Assembly (NCBI RefSeq): GCF_017168235.1
Contig: NZ_JABFAO010000002.1
Coordinates: 62,001-126,000, forward strand
DNA: 64,000 nucleotides
Direction: 5' to 3'
Source: Rhodococcus sp. KRD197
GTDB lineage: Bacteria > Actinomycetota > Actinomycetes > Mycobacteriales > Mycobacteriaceae
Shown here: positions 8,028 to 19,721 of the stretch, in pieces
Layout: every line of letters starts with the position of its first letter
Numbering within the stretch: position 1 is the stretch's first letter
Translations under genes and position numbers: made by a program
The notes under the pieces: generated by a model
What the model was told of the DNA's origin: nothing
The model's database searches: none
The model's input: only the letters and a program-made list of their open reading frames with translations

Positions 8028-8615
8028 GTGACCTTTCTGCACCCGGTAACGCTCAGGGACGACTTCGTGACGCTCGAGCCGCTGAGCCACGAGCATCTCG
8101 AGGGCCTGTGCGACGCCGCTCGCGACGGTGACTTGTGGAATCTTTGGTACACCGCTGTTCCGAGGCCCGAGGAGATGGCGGCCGAGATCGACCGACGCCT
8201 CGGGTTGCTCGAGGCACAATCGATGCTTCCGTTCACTCTGCGCCGCAACGACACCGGACAGATCATCGGCATGACTACGTTCATGAACGCCGATGCAGCC
8301 AACCGTCGCGTGGAGATCGGTTCCACCTGGAATGCGGCGTCGGCGCACCGCAGTGGCACCAACACTGCCAGCAAGTTGCTTCTTCTCGGCTACGCCTTCG
8401 AGGAATTGAACTGCATTGCAGTGGAATTCCGAACGCACTGGATGAACATGCAATCCCGAACCGCCATCGCGAACCTGGGCGCGAAGCAGGACGGCGTATT
8501 GCGCAACCACCAGCGCATGCCCGACGGCTCCCTGCGTGACACGGTCGTGTACTCGATCGTCGACTCGGAGTGGCCGGCGGTACGAAACGAGCTTCGCCGG
8601 CGTCTGGCGCGCTAG
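8028..8615 (+). CDS. GNAT-family N-acetyltransferase (RimJ/RimL-like)
   Basis: A 195-residue GNAT protein of the RimJ/RimL-like group: it opens with VTLRDDFVTLEPLSHEHLEGL and carries IIGMTTFMNADAANRRVEIGSTW with the acetyl-CoA-binding region in SGTNTASKLLLLGYAFEELNCIAVEFRTHWMNMQSRTAIANLGAKQDG. The second half of that run is the usual MNxxSRxAIxxLGAxxEG motif. These enzymes acetylate protein N-termini, amino acids or drugs; the substrate is unknown. The GTG at 8028 matches the family N-terminus. A GTG 30 bases earlier overlaps the strong AAGGAGG and so cannot use it, which leaves the exact start uncertain. An AGATCCACTTCC repeat flanks that Shine-Dalgarno. Confidence 0.82.
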   Translation: MTFLHPVTLRDDFVTLEPLSHEHLEGLCDAARDGDLWNLWYTAVPRPEEMAAEIDRRLGLLEAQSMLPFTLRRNDTGQIIGMTTFMNADAANRRVEIGSTWNAASAHRSGTNTASKLLLLGYAFEELNCIAVEFRTHWMNMQSRTAIANLGAKQDGVLRNHQRMPDGSLRDTVVYSIVDSEWPAVRNELRRRLAR

Positions 8616-8616
8616 G

Positions 8617-11048
8617 TTGACTCCCAGCGTTGGCCGACGCATCTCGAGGCCGCACCGAAAGATCCGTCAAACGATACGAGTCGACGGGCGGGAAATCCCG
8701 GTGACGGGCCGGCTGCTGCAACCGCCCATCCGCCGCACGAGCGACATTCTGCGAGTAGTCCTGTCGGCCCTGTTGGTGGCGGCAGTCATCGCAGGGTCCC
8801 TCATCACCCGCAATCAATGGGCTGCGCTGGAAAGCTCCGTATCGGGCATCGTCGGGGTGCTCAGCCCGGATCAATCCGACCTGGTCTACCTTCTCTACGG
8901 CGTGGCGATTCTGGCCCTTCCGTTCGCCATTCTGATCGGATTGATCGCCGGCCGTAAGTGGAAGCTGCTCGCTGGTTACGCGGCGGCGGGCCTGCTCGCT
9001 GTGCTCGCGTTGTCGATCACCGGCACCGGTATCTCCACCCCCGAGTGGAATCTGGACGTGCCGGAGCGACTGGATACCTTCCTCGCACAGTTCCTCGACG
9101 ATTCGCGCTGGATCGCGATGCTCGCCGCGATTCTCACGGTGTCGGGCCCCTGGCTTCCCGCTCGCTGGCGTCGTGCCTGGTGGTTCCTGCTTCTCGCATT
9201 CGTGCCGATGCACCTTTTCGTCAGCACCGTCGTTCCGGCACGGTCGCTGCTGGGATTGGCGGTCGGCTGGTTCATCGGCGCGTTGATCGTGCTCGTCGTC
9301 GGCACACCGGCTCTGGAAGTCCCATTGGACGGCGCTGTCCGGCTACTGGCAAAGCGTGGTCATCCCGTCACCTCCTTCACCGTTCTCAAACCGGCCGGAC
9401 CGGGACCGCTGGTGCTCTCCGCTACCGCCGAGGGCCCGGAACCGGAGATCGTCGTCGAAATGTACGGGCAGAACCAACGCAGCGGCGGGGTGATCAAGCA
9501 GGGTTGGCGATGGCTGACATTTCGTGGCAGCGAAAGCGTGCCGATTCACGCCTCGATGCGGCGAGCCGTCGAGCACAGGGCTCTGATGGGCATCGCGATC
9601 GGTGAGCTGGGTATCGCAAGCAGTACACCCCTCGCGGTCTCCGTCCTGGACCGCGGCTGGGCACTGTTCGCACACAGTGCACCGCGCGGAAAGGCCGTCG
9701 ACGAGTCCTCCGAGGATTCGCTGGCGGTGACCATCTGGCACGGCTTGCAGACACTGCACGAGAGACAGATTTCGCACGGCGATCTGCGGAGCGCCGAGAT
9801 CTGGGACGACAACGGCACCGCATTGTTCGGGGGTTTCGCTTTCGCCGAGCTCGGGGCCTCGGACGCGCAGATGCAGTCCGATGTTGCGCAGCTACTCATC
9901 TCCACCTCGACGCTGTTCGGGGTCGAACGCGCCGTGCGCATCGCTATCGAGACCCTCGGTGAGGACACCGTCGTCACCGCCGCCGGACGGTTGACCAAAG
10001 CCGCCATCCCGACGCGGGTCCTCAAATCCGTTCCCGACGGCACCGCCACCATGAAGGCCGTGCGCGAGGAGGTCCTGAACCAGACCGACACCCTGAAGAT
10101 CGAGCTGGAACAGGTCACGCGATTCTCCCGCTATCAGATCATCCAGCTCGTCCTGCTGATTGCGCTCGTCTACGTCGCATATCCGTTCATCAGTGCGGTA
10201 CCGACATTCTTGACCGAGCTCCGCACCGCCAACTGGTGGTGGGCACTGCTGGGCCTTGCAGTGTCTGCGCTGACTTATATCGGTGCCGCGGCAGCACTGT
10301 GGGCCTGCGCGTTCGGCAAGGTCAGCTTTTTCAATCTGGTGATCATGCAGGTGGCCAACACTTTTGCCGCGACGACGACCCCGGCGGGCGTGGGTGGCCT
10401 GGCGCTGAGTGTGCGCTTCCTGCAGAAGAGTGGCCTCGGAGCCGTCCGGGCCACTGCGGCGGTGGCGCTGGAGCAGTCGGTGCAGGTGATCACCCACGTC
10501 AGCCTGCTGATCATGTTCTCCATCGTCGCGGGCACATCCTCGGGGCTCGAGCGCTACGTGCCAGACCCGACGGTGCTGTATCTGATCGCTGGCGTTGCGC
10601 TGGGAGCCGTCGGGGCGGCGCTGTTCCTGCCGATCCTGCGTCGGTGGCTACGCGACGCGATACGACCGCAGCTCAAGGAGGTGCTCGGTGAACTCGCTCA
10701 GCTCGCGATGGACCCGAAGCGCTTCTCGATCATCATTCTCGGCTGTGCGGCAACAACTCTCGGAGCCGCGCTAGCACTGTGGGCCAGTGTCCAAGCGTTC
10801 GGCGGCGGGACGACGTTCATCACCGTGACCGTCGTGACCATGATCGGTGGCACCCTCGCCGCGGCAGCCCCGACCCCGGGAGGCGTCGGTGCCGTCGAGG
10901 CGGCCCTGATCGGCGGACTCGCCGCGTTCGGTCTTCCCGCGAGTGTCGCGGTACCGTCGGTGCTTCTCTACCGTGTCCTGACGTGCTGGCTTCCGGTGTT
11001 CTTGGGCTGGCCGATTCTGAGATGGATGACCAAGAAGGACATGGTCTG

Positions 11049-11049
<1 letters not shown>
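8617..11049 (+). CDS. Flippase-like (UPF0104/LPG-synthase TM) protein with degenerate kinase-like central domain
   Basis: About 810 residues in three parts. Residues ~45-230 hold several transmembrane helices. Residues ~245-500 are soluble and resemble an aminoglycoside/RIO-type kinase lobe: LHERQISHGDLRSAEIWDDNG keeps the HGD (387-389) but has E where the metal-binding N is expected, and FGGFAFAE replaces the metal-binding DFG/DxD, so catalysis looks lost. Residues ~530-805 are a UPF0104/LPG-synthase-type membrane domain (VGGLALSVRFLQKSGL, PTPGGVGAVEAALIGGL), a family of lipid or polyprenyl-sugar flippases. The start is uncertain: the TTG one base after the acetyltransferase stop is used here; a GTG at 8701 is the alternative. 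Its stop overlaps the next start (TGATG). Confidence 0.8.
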
Positions 11050-13567
<2,518 letters not shown>

Positions 13568-13579
13568 CGCAAGGGAACG

Positions 13580-13873
13580 TCAGACGCTGGAGATCGTGTA
13601 CTTGGTCAGCGCGGGTGCGCCTGCGAGGAGTGGGCCGAGGTCGGTGATCTTGCCTTCGCCGGCCCGGAACTCGCGGTACTTCGCGTCGGCTTCGGCGGAA
13701 TCCCAGCGCTCGTAGGCGATCCAGTGAGCCTCGTTGTCGGCGTCGACGAGCACGTCGACACCTTGGCAGCCGTCGAACGCACGAGTCTCGGTGAGGACCC
13801 GAGCGAGGACGACCTTCGCGTCGTCGAGCTTGGCGGGATCGAAGGTCAGATCGAGCATTGCGATGATCGCCAT
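13580..13873 (-). CDS. Antibiotic-biosynthesis-monooxygenase (ABM) domain protein
   Basis: A 97-residue ferredoxin-fold ABM protein: MAIIAMLDLTFDPAKLDDAKVVLARVLTETRAFDGCQGVDV followed by HWIAYERWDSAEADAKYREF, matching the dimeric alpha-beta barrel family that includes quinol monooxygenases and heme-degrading enzymes. The specific activity is not predictable. It is on the same strand as the aldoxime dehydratase and 90 bases downstream of it, so it could ride on that transcript, but it is not a known member of nitrile clusters. Confidence 0.85.
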   Translation of the reverse strand: MAIIAMLDLTFDPAKLDDAKVVLARVLTETRAFDGCQGVDVLVDADNEAHWIAYERWDSAEADAKYREFRAGEGKITDLGPLLAGAPALTKYTISSV

Positions 13874-13963
13874 GTGTATCTCCAGATCGGTTGAGGGTTA
13901 CCCGGCCCACCCTAATCGCGCGCATATGCCAATTTCGATCTCCAGGCTTGTGTCGGTTGAGGC

Positions 13964-15025
13964 TCAGTTCCGGAGCGCGGCGTCGCGCATCATGCCGGTG
14001 GCGGGGTGGCAGTTGATGTATTCGAAGAGCTGGTTCGCTTGATCGGAGACCGACACCTCATGGTAGAGCCGCAGTTTCTCGAGTTCGGCGACGACTTTGA
14101 AGAACGTGGTGAAGATGCGCAGGTGAGTGGGATGCGATTCCGCCCAGCGTTCGAGCTTCTCCAACGAGTGCCAGTGGCCGATGTTGTAGGTCTCGTCGAG
14201 AGGCGTCCCGTCGAGTTCGATGTTTCGGACCAGGCGGTTGCTGTAGCAGCCGACCTCGCTGCCATTGTCGCGTAGGAAGTCCATTCCGGCGTGCAGGGTC
14301 GGTTGTATCTCGCCCAAGTACAGGTCGCGCTCGGCCGGTCCCGCTTCTCTCCAGTCCTGACCGGAGCGGATGAGGGCGATGTTGTCGTGGCCGGCGACGA
14401 CGACCCGGCCCCCTGCCTCCGGGTCACCGGAGATAATCTGCAGGGTGTCCGCACTGCCGGGTTGCATCCACTCGGTCTGGGCGAGAGGGAATCGTTCGCG
14501 CATCGAACCCCAGTAACCGTGCTCATTGATGTCGCCGCTGGTGCTGTCCATCAAAGCACCGACACCGGGGAGTTGGTCCTTGAAGGCGTAAAGAGTCTCG
14601 AACTGATCCACTCGAGGTGCCACGACTTCGCGGAAGTACCCGATACTCTCACTCAACCGCTCTTCCGAGTCCCACCAATTCTCTACGTCGGGGGATCGGA
14701 GCCAGTTCGTGAATGTCGAGGAATCGCGCCAGTATCCGACGACGATGTAGTTGTCGTAACCCTCGTTGTCGACATGGTGGGTCAGATCGTGGTGTTCGGG
14801 GCCGTCCAGGGCATCGAGGCTGGCAACGATATGCCCGACAGCGGTGAGTGCATGCGCACGCTGCCCGTCGCCCTTCGACTGGACTCCGAGGTACCCCATG
14901 GTGATCTGCTCTATCTCCTTGTCGGCTCGGCCGACGAACATCGGGAACGGCGGTTGGTACGAGTCCGGGACCCGCCGGGAGATATGGCGCGGGCACTGCA
15001 GATGTGTGTCGATTGCTGATTCCAC
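13964..15025 (-). CDS. oxd: Aldoxime dehydratase (heme enzyme)
   Basis: Dehydrates aldoximes to nitriles, supplying the substrate of the nitrile hydratase encoded just upstream. The 353-residue sequence matches the OxdA/OxdRE family (RRVPDSYQPPFPMFV near the start, NIGHWHSLEKLERWAESHPTHLRIF near 281-305). With a shift of two residues, H301 lines up with the proximal heme ligand His299 of the Rhodococcus enzyme, H322 with distal His320 and S221 with Ser219; an Arg pair at 176/178 lies where Arg178 is expected. The GTG start has AAGGAAA six bases upstream. In well-studied Rhodococcus clusters oxd precedes the regulators and amidase; here it is last, 59 bases after the activator gene. Confidence 0.93.
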   Translation of the reverse strand: MESAIDTHLQCPRHISRRVPDSYQPPFPMFVGRADKEIEQITMGYLGVQSKGDGQRAHALTAVGHIVASLDALDGPEHHDLTHHVDNEGYDNYIVVGYWRDSSTFTNWLRSPDVENWWDSEERLSESIGYFREVVAPRVDQFETLYAFKDQLPGVGALMDSTSGDINEHGYWGSMRERFPLAQTEWMQPGSADTLQIISGDPEAGGRVVVAGHDNIALIRSGQDWREAGPAERDLYLGEIQPTLHAGMDFLRDNGSEVGCYSNRLVRNIELDGTPLDETYNIGHWHSLEKLERWAESHPTHLRIFTTFFKVVAELEKLRLYHEVSVSDQANQLFEYINCHPATGMMRDAALRN

Positions 15026-15084
15026 AGGGGTTTCCTTCTATCTCGATTGCGGGTGGGCGAATCCAACTGAGTTCTGCGGGACCG

Positions 15085-16320
15085 TCACACGGTCTGCGCG
15101 ATGTTGGTTTGCCCCACATGGCTGGCGACGTCGTCACTGTGACCGGGCCCGAGTGGGTCGGACCAGCTCGTCCAGATGTCGGGTCCGAGCTCTATCTCCT
15201 CGGTTGTGAGCAGGCATGCGTCGAGCTGCTCGCGCAAGAGGTCCGGATTGATTCCTTGGCCGATGAAGACCAGTTCTTGTCGGCAGTCGCCGACTGGGTT
15301 CTCCCACTTGTCCAATATCCCCTGGCGTCGATAATCATCGGTGGGCCAATAGCTTTCAGGTAGAAATTTCCACCAGCGGCCAATGTAGCCGTGCCGTATG
15401 CGATGGCCGGCTTGAGAAATGCTGCCGGTTTCGGTGAACCGAGCCGCGTTCCAGTAGTAACCTTTGGCGCGCAATAGATTTCCGTTCGTCCACTCGGTGG
15501 CGAGGAAATCGTGTATCCGTTCTGGATGAAAGGGAGCGCGTTCCCGGTAGACGACGGAACTGATTCCGTATTCTTCGGTTTCGGGCGTGTGCTGGCCTTG
15601 CAGTTCCTGCAGCCATCCAGGAGCAGTTGCAGCTTTTTCCAGTGAGAACAGTTTCGTGTCCATGATGGAGTCGAGATCGACATTCCCGAAAGACATAGGG
15701 ATGATGTGTGCGGATGCGTTCAGTGAACGCAGAACCCCGTTCAGTTCGGTGAGTTCGCGTTTGTCGACGAGGTCGACTTTGCCGATGAGGATGACGTCTG
15801 CGAATTCGACTTGATCTACGAGCAGGTCGGAGATGTCTCGTTGGTCTTCCGGTGCGTCGGCGGCGACCGTGCCGCCGGTGCGGTAGTCACGTAGAAAGCT
15901 GGCGGCGTCGACGACGGTGACCATCGTGTCCAGTCGGGCGACATCGTCGAGGGCCTTGCCTGTCGGATCGATGAAGGTGAATGTTTCTGCGACCGGGAGG
16001 GGTTCGGAGATTCCGGATGATTCGATGAGCAGGTAGTCGAATCGACCGTCAGCCGCGAGGATCCCGATTTCTGCCAGGAGATCCTCTCGAAGTGTGCAGC
16101 AGATGCAGCCGTTGGTCATCTCGACCAGCTTCTCCTGCGAGCGGCTCAGGCTGATCTCGCGTTCGACTTCGGCGCTGTCGATGTTGATCTCGCTCATGTC
16201 GTTGACGATGACTGCGACGCGGCGGCCCTCTCTGTTTCGGAGGACCTCGTTGAGAAGTGTTGTTTTGCCGGCACCGAGAAATCCGGAAAGCACCGTGACG
16301 GGGAGTCGTGTGTCGTTCAT
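15085..16320 (-). CDS. nha3: Nitrile hydratase activator, CobW/P47K-family GTPase
   Basis: The metallochaperone-like GTPase needed to make active iron nitrile hydratase. The 411-residue protein has the P-loop GFLGAGKTT at 13-21, a metal-binding C72-x-C74-C75 in [27 protein letters not shown] as the G4 region, and the C-terminal CobW domain with the [34 protein letters not shown] stretch typical of nitrile-hydratase activators. In frame the ATG follows an Arg-rich, clearly non-coding-like leader, which fixes the start. A 119-base gap containing a perfect 14-bp stem separates it from the beta-subunit gene, unlike the ~50-base gaps elsewhere in the operon. Confidence 0.93.
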   Translation of the reverse strand: MNDTRLPVTVLSGFLGAGKTTLLNEVLRNREGRRVAVIVNDMSEINIDSAEVEREISLSRSQEKLVEMTNGCICCTLREDLLAEIGILAADGRFDYLLIESSGISEPLPVAETFTFIDPTGKALDDVARLDTMVTVVDAASFLRDYRTGGTVAADAPEDQRDISDLLVDQVEFADVILIGKVDLVDKRELTELNGVLRSLNASAHIIPMSFGNVDLDSIMDTKLFSLEKAATAPGWLQELQGQHTPETEEYGISSVVYRERAPFHPERIHDFLATEWTNGNLLRAKGYYWNAARFTETGSISQAGHRIRHGYIGRWWKFLPESYWPTDDYRRQGILDKWENPVGDCRQELVFIGQGINPDLLREQLDACLLTTEEIELGPDIWTSWSDPLGPGHSDDVASHVGQTNIAQTV

Positions 16321-16376
16321 GACAGGTTCACGTTCCTTCTCGTTGTAGAAGCCTCGACGAAGCGGGTGAAGTGAAG

Positions 16377-16423
16377 CCGGTGGCGGCCACGTGCCCCTGG
16401 AGGGTCCGGGTGGCCGCCACCGG
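16377..16423 (-). other. Perfect 14-bp stem-loop between nitrile hydratase beta and activator genes
   Basis: CCGGTGGCGGCCAC pairs with GTGGCCGCCACCGG around a 19-base loop that can itself fold (CCCC/GGGG-like). It starts 17 bases after the beta-subunit stop. There is no T-tract after it on the transcribed strand, so a full intrinsic terminator is unlikely; partial attenuation or protection of the upstream mRNA end would give more subunit than activator. Confidence 0.8.
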
Positions 16424-16439
16424 AGTCGGTGTGCGTGGC

Positions 16440-17093
16440 TCAGGCTGCTGGTTCGAGGTAACCCTCGAACAGGTCGACCATCACGGCGTCGGCGTCGGTG
16501 TCGGTGCCGAAAAGTTCTTCTGCGGTGAATTCGACGTGGTAGGTGGGTTCGGCTCCTCCGTCGGTGCGACCGTGTCCGATGGCGTCGGGGAACGGCCACT
16601 TGTCGGTGGTGCGATGACGGACGACTCCGGTTCGTCCGCGGCAGATCGCCGGCATACGGATGTGACCGGCGAAGTGGTCGTCACGAACGCGGACGGTGTC
16701 ACCGACGGAGAAGACGTGGTTGTCGGTGCGTGCAGGTCGTCCTTGCGATGTAGCCGGTAGCGACAAGGGGAATGGTCCACCGGCGAAGGCTTCGAGTTCG
16801 TCCTTGGTCAGTACACCGGTTTCGACCATCAAGGTGGCCACGCCGATGGCGTATCGCTCGTAGTACGGGGTGACGAGATAGTGCACCGGTGCGATGCGTT
16901 CGACGACGTGGCGTACTTCGTCGACACTGAACTTGCCCAGTTCGGCGACGCCGAGGAAGAACAGGCTGTACGGCAGGTGTTCCCAGTCGGCATGGAAGGT
17001 CTCCGGGTGGGGCAGGCCGTGTTCGTATTCGTTGATCGTGTGGTCGACGGCACCGAATCCTTGTTTGCCGGCGAGATCGTGTACTCCGTCCAT
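16440..17093 (-). CDS. nthB: Nitrile hydratase beta subunit
   Basis: The 217-residue beta subunit of the enzyme that hydrates nitriles to amides. It opens with [19 protein letters not shown] and contains [33 protein letters not shown]61 in DEVRHV corresponds to the catalytic beta-Arg56 of the well-characterised Rhodococcus enzyme; the 5-residue shift comes from a short insertion near residues 22-30 ([11 protein letters not shown]). The C-terminal half has the SH3-like barrel with [15 protein letters not shown] and ends [17 protein letters not shown] precedes the ATG at good spacing. It follows the alpha gene by 50 bases, the alpha-beta-activator order of iron-type clusters. Confidence 0.96.
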   Translation of the reverse strand: MDGVHDLAGKQGFGAVDHTINEYEHGLPHPETFHADWEHLPYSLFFLGVAELGKFSVDEVRHVVERIAPVHYLVTPYYERYAIGVATLMVETGVLTKDELEAFAGGPFPLSLPATSQGRPARTDNHVFSVGDTVRVRDDHFAGHIRMPAICRGRTGVVRHRTTDKWPFPDAIGHGRTDGGAEPTYHVEFTAEELFGTDTDADAVMVDLFEGYLEPAA

Positions 17094-17143
17094 GGGAGTC
17101 GATTCCTTTCTACGAGTCCAGTTTTGGAGATGAGCGCGAAGTG

Positions 17144-17773
17144 TCAGGGGACCTGGGGGAGAGCGACGCCGATGAGGCAGTCCTTGGTGACGATCTCCTG
17201 CAGTTGCTCGACGGTCCATCCCTCGGTGCCGGCAGGACGGACGGGGATGACGAGGTACCGGGTTTCGGCGGAGGTGTCGACGACGCGGATCTTGACGTCG
17301 TCGGGCAGCGTGGTGCCGAGCTCGGCCAGGACCTTTCTGGGTTCGCGTACCACGCGGGCCCGGTACTCGAAGCTCTTGTACCAAGTCGGAGGTAGCCCGA
17401 GGATCGGCCAGGCGGTGCACGAGCACAGCGAGCACACGATGACGTTCTTGAGGGTGGGTGTGTCCTCGAGTGCGACGATGTACTCGCCCTGCGGACCGAG
17501 CCATCCGTACTGTCCGACAGCCGCTGTGCCGTCGGTCAAGAGCAATTCACGGAACTCCGGGTCCGTCCACGCACGAGCAACCAGTTCGGCGCCCCTGCGT
17601 GGGGTGAAGTCCTCCTCGAACGTCTTCTTCCACCCTTCGACGTAGCCCTCGGGCACAAGGCCTTTGGAGTCGAGAGCCCGGTAGAGCGCCCAGGCGCGGT
17701 CGCCTGCCGGTGCCTGATCCGGAACGCCGGGGGCGTGGGTGGTGCGCTTCTCGTGAACGGTGGTGATGGACAT
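17144..17773 (-). CDS. nthA: Nitrile hydratase alpha subunit, iron type
   Basis: The 209-residue metal-binding subunit. The claw motif is V-C114-S-L-C117-S118-C119: Ser in the second position (CSLCSC) marks the iron type, where cobalt enzymes have CTLCSC. By family knowledge, two of these cysteines are post-translationally oxidised and the site can bind NO and be light-activated. The ATG was chosen by homology with MSxTxxxxK starts and the AGGATT just upstream. It lies 49 bases after the amidase stop, and the two genes are very probably co-transcribed. No key residue is missing. Confidence 0.96.
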   Translation of the reverse strand: MSITTVHEKRTTHAPGVPDQAPAGDRAWALYRALDSKGLVPEGYVEGWKKTFEEDFTPRRGAELVARAWTDPEFRELLLTDGTAAVGQYGWLGPQGEYIVALEDTPTLKNVIVCSLCSCTAWPILGLPPTWYKSFEYRARVVREPRKVLAELGTTLPDDVKIRVVDTSAETRYLVIPVRPAGTEGWTVEQLQEIVTKDCLIGVALPQVP

Positions 17774-17822
17774 GGTGAATCCTTTCCTGTCGGGGCTGCG
17801 AACGTTGGGATGAAGTCGGTGG

Positions 17823-19385
17823 TTACCGAGAGGCAAGTACGGCGTGGCCTCGCGCAGCATCGGGCGTGGGGAATCCGCCCTGGAGTTGCTCGAAGGTGTG
17901 GCCTACGCGCAGCACGGTGGCGTCGTCGAAGTGCTTGCCGATTATCATCATTCCGACGGGTAGACCATCGACAAGACCTGCCGGCACCGACAGTGCCGGA
18001 TGCCCGGTCACATCCATCGGTGCAGTGTTGGCGATCATGCCGAGCGCTTTGGTCAGGTAGGTGGCCCGGTCGATACCGGGTTCGGGCAGTTGGGTTGCGG
18101 TGTACGGCAGGGTGGGCATCACCAGCACGTCGAAGGAATCGAGAGCAGTGTCGTAGGCGGCGCGGGCTGTCGGTACGAGGTTGCGCGCTTTGCCGTAGCT
18201 CGACGCCCCCAGCGTCGTCACTCCGTGATGACCACAGAGCGCAACGAGTTTGACCGTATCGGCCAGCGCGTCCGCGTGCTCGATTCGTCGGCCGGCGAAG
18301 TATGCCATCTGTTCCGGGTCGTACAGCCCGTCTGCGTTGAGGCCGTATCCGTTGCCGTCGAGCATCTGGTACGCGGCACCGTCGGTGGCGATGACGTTCC
18401 AGACGTGGAATGCATGTCGATGCCACGGGATACTCACCTCGTCGACTACCGCCCCTGCTTCGGTCAGGCGGTACGCTGCCGCTCGGACCGCGGCATCGAC
18501 TTGTGGTTGCGAGGCGTCATGGCCGAAACCCTCTGTGACGATACCGATTCGCAGACCCTCGACACCGGCATCGAGACCATGGGTGTAGTCATGGGCGGTC
18601 ACATCTGCGGGTTGCCGTGGGTCGTTGCCGTCGGTGCCGGCGATCACGGACAACATCAACGCTGCGTCCGCGACGGTGCGGGTGATCGGGCCGACGTGGT
18701 CGATGGTGCGCTCGATCGGAAATGCGCCGGTGTAGGGGACGAGGCCGAACGTCGGCTTGTGCCCGACCACCCCGCAAAAGGCCGCCGGGATGCGGATGGA
18801 CCCGCCCTGATCACCACCGATAGCGATATCGACATCCCCGTTGGCGACCAGAGCTCCACTGCCGCCGGACGATCCGCCGGCCTCACGGGTTGGGTCCCAG
18901 GGGTTGCGCACCGTCCCGGAGGCGGAGGTGAAACTCGACCCGGAGAAACACAGGTCCTCGCACACAGATTTTCCTGCTATCTCGGCTCCGGAGTCGAGCA
19001 GTCGAGTGACGACAGTGGCATCGAGGGAGGGGATGAACCCTTCCAGGGTGCGGGAGCCGTTCATCATCGGCACACCGGCTACTGCGACATTGTCTTTGAT
19101 GGCGACTCGCATTCCGGCGAGGCGATCATCGACGGGCTCGGACGAGGTGATATTCGTCGTCACGTACCAGCCACCGAACTGATTGTCGGATTCGGCCGGA
19201 GTGCGGTGCTCGCGATCAGGTGCGGTGGGTGTGATGGCGGCGTACAGCTCGTCCACTTCGTCGTAGGACCCGAGCGCGCCGTCGACCAAGCCGGCGAACT
19301 CCTCACGGTCCGACGCGGTCAGATTGATTCCGAAATGCTTTGCCGCCGAGCCGATGGCGTCCGAATCCGGGCGTAAAACTGTCAT
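17823..19385 (-). CDS. Amidase-signature family amidase (nitrile pathway)
   Basis: Hydrolyses the amide formed by nitrile hydratase to acid and ammonia. The 520-residue length and N-terminal helical domain match the Rhodococcus nitrile-cluster enantioselective amidase rather than generic GatA-type enzymes. The Ser-cisSer-Lys triad is K97 (AIKDNVAVAG), S172 in AGGSSGGSG and S196 in GGDQGGSIRIP. It is the first gene of the amidase-nthA-nthB-activator-oxd run; the 336 bases before it carry two candidate promoters with related operator-like blocks. The enantioselectivity is a family property, not something visible here. Confidence 0.95.
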   Translation of the reverse strand: MTVLRPDSDAIGSAAKHFGINLTASDREEFAGLVDGALGSYDEVDELYAAITPTAPDREHRTPAESDNQFGGWYVTTNITSSEPVDDRLAGMRVAIKDNVAVAGVPMMNGSRTLEGFIPSLDATVVTRLLDSGAEIAGKSVCEDLCFSGSSFTSASGTVRNPWDPTREAGGSSGGSGALVANGDVDIAIGGDQGGSIRIPAAFCGVVGHKPTFGLVPYTGAFPIERTIDHVGPITRTVADAALMLSVIAGTDGNDPRQPADVTAHDYTHGLDAGVEGLRIGIVTEGFGHDASQPQVDAAVRAAAYRLTEAGAVVDEVSIPWHRHAFHVWNVIATDGAAYQMLDGNGYGLNADGLYDPEQMAYFAGRRIEHADALADTVKLVALCGHHGVTTLGASSYGKARNLVPTARAAYDTALDSFDVLVMPTLPYTATQLPEPGIDRATYLTKALGMIANTAPMDVTGHPALSVPAGLVDGLPVGMMIIGKHFDDATVLRVGHTFEQLQGGFPTPDAARGHAVLASR

Positions 19386-19437
19386 GTGATCTCCTGGTTG
19401 AAGCAGCAGGGTAGGTGCGGGAACTCCGATGCAACTG

Positions 19438-19486
19438 ACGGTAGAACAGGGTGCGACAATGCGTCAATAGGTGTCGACATATCGAC
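19438..19486 (-). promoter_or_regulatory. Candidate promoter P1 of the nitrile operon with operator-like block
   Basis: On the minus strand, TTGACG (19467-19462) and TACCGT (19443-19438) are 18 bases apart, placing a start about 45 bases before the amidase ATG. Directly upstream and overlapping the -35 lies a 30-bp block (19457-19486) containing CGATATGTCG that recurs with 23 of 30 identities at 19674-19703. The position suits an activator or a repressor occluding the -35. Confidence 0.5.
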
Positions 19487-19655
19487 TGGTTAACAATATG
19501 TTTCCGGCGCATCACACGAGGCCGAATCGGCGCAGATCCTCGTAAAACGTTGCAGCAGAACGGCAAACGTAGCGCCGAGCACACTCGGACCCGGGCCACG
19601 CCGCCGCTCCGCGCCTGGCGTCGATCCGGCACTTCTGTGCTCGTCGTCACACCCG

Positions 19656-19703
19656 ACGATATGCGCGCCTGCGCAACGTGTCAATAAGTAGCGACACATC
19701 AAC
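19656..19703 (-). promoter_or_regulatory. Candidate promoter P2 of the nitrile operon with second operator-like block
   Basis: TTGACA (19684-19679) and TATCGT (19661-19656) are exactly 17 bases apart on the minus strand, giving a leader of about 260 bases to the amidase. The upstream block (19674-19703) is the second copy of the element at P1. It lies only 19 bases past the stop of the sensor gene, so both promoters read from the same gap towards the amidase. The 19386-19721 gap holds no gene. Confidence 0.5.
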
Positions 19704-19721
19704 CTCTGGAAGGTGGCGCAG

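Noticed and set aside
13580..13873. ABM-domain gene as part of the aldoxime-nitrile pathway
   Set aside because: Same strand and downstream of oxd, but ABM proteins are not known members of these clusters; proximity alone is not enough.
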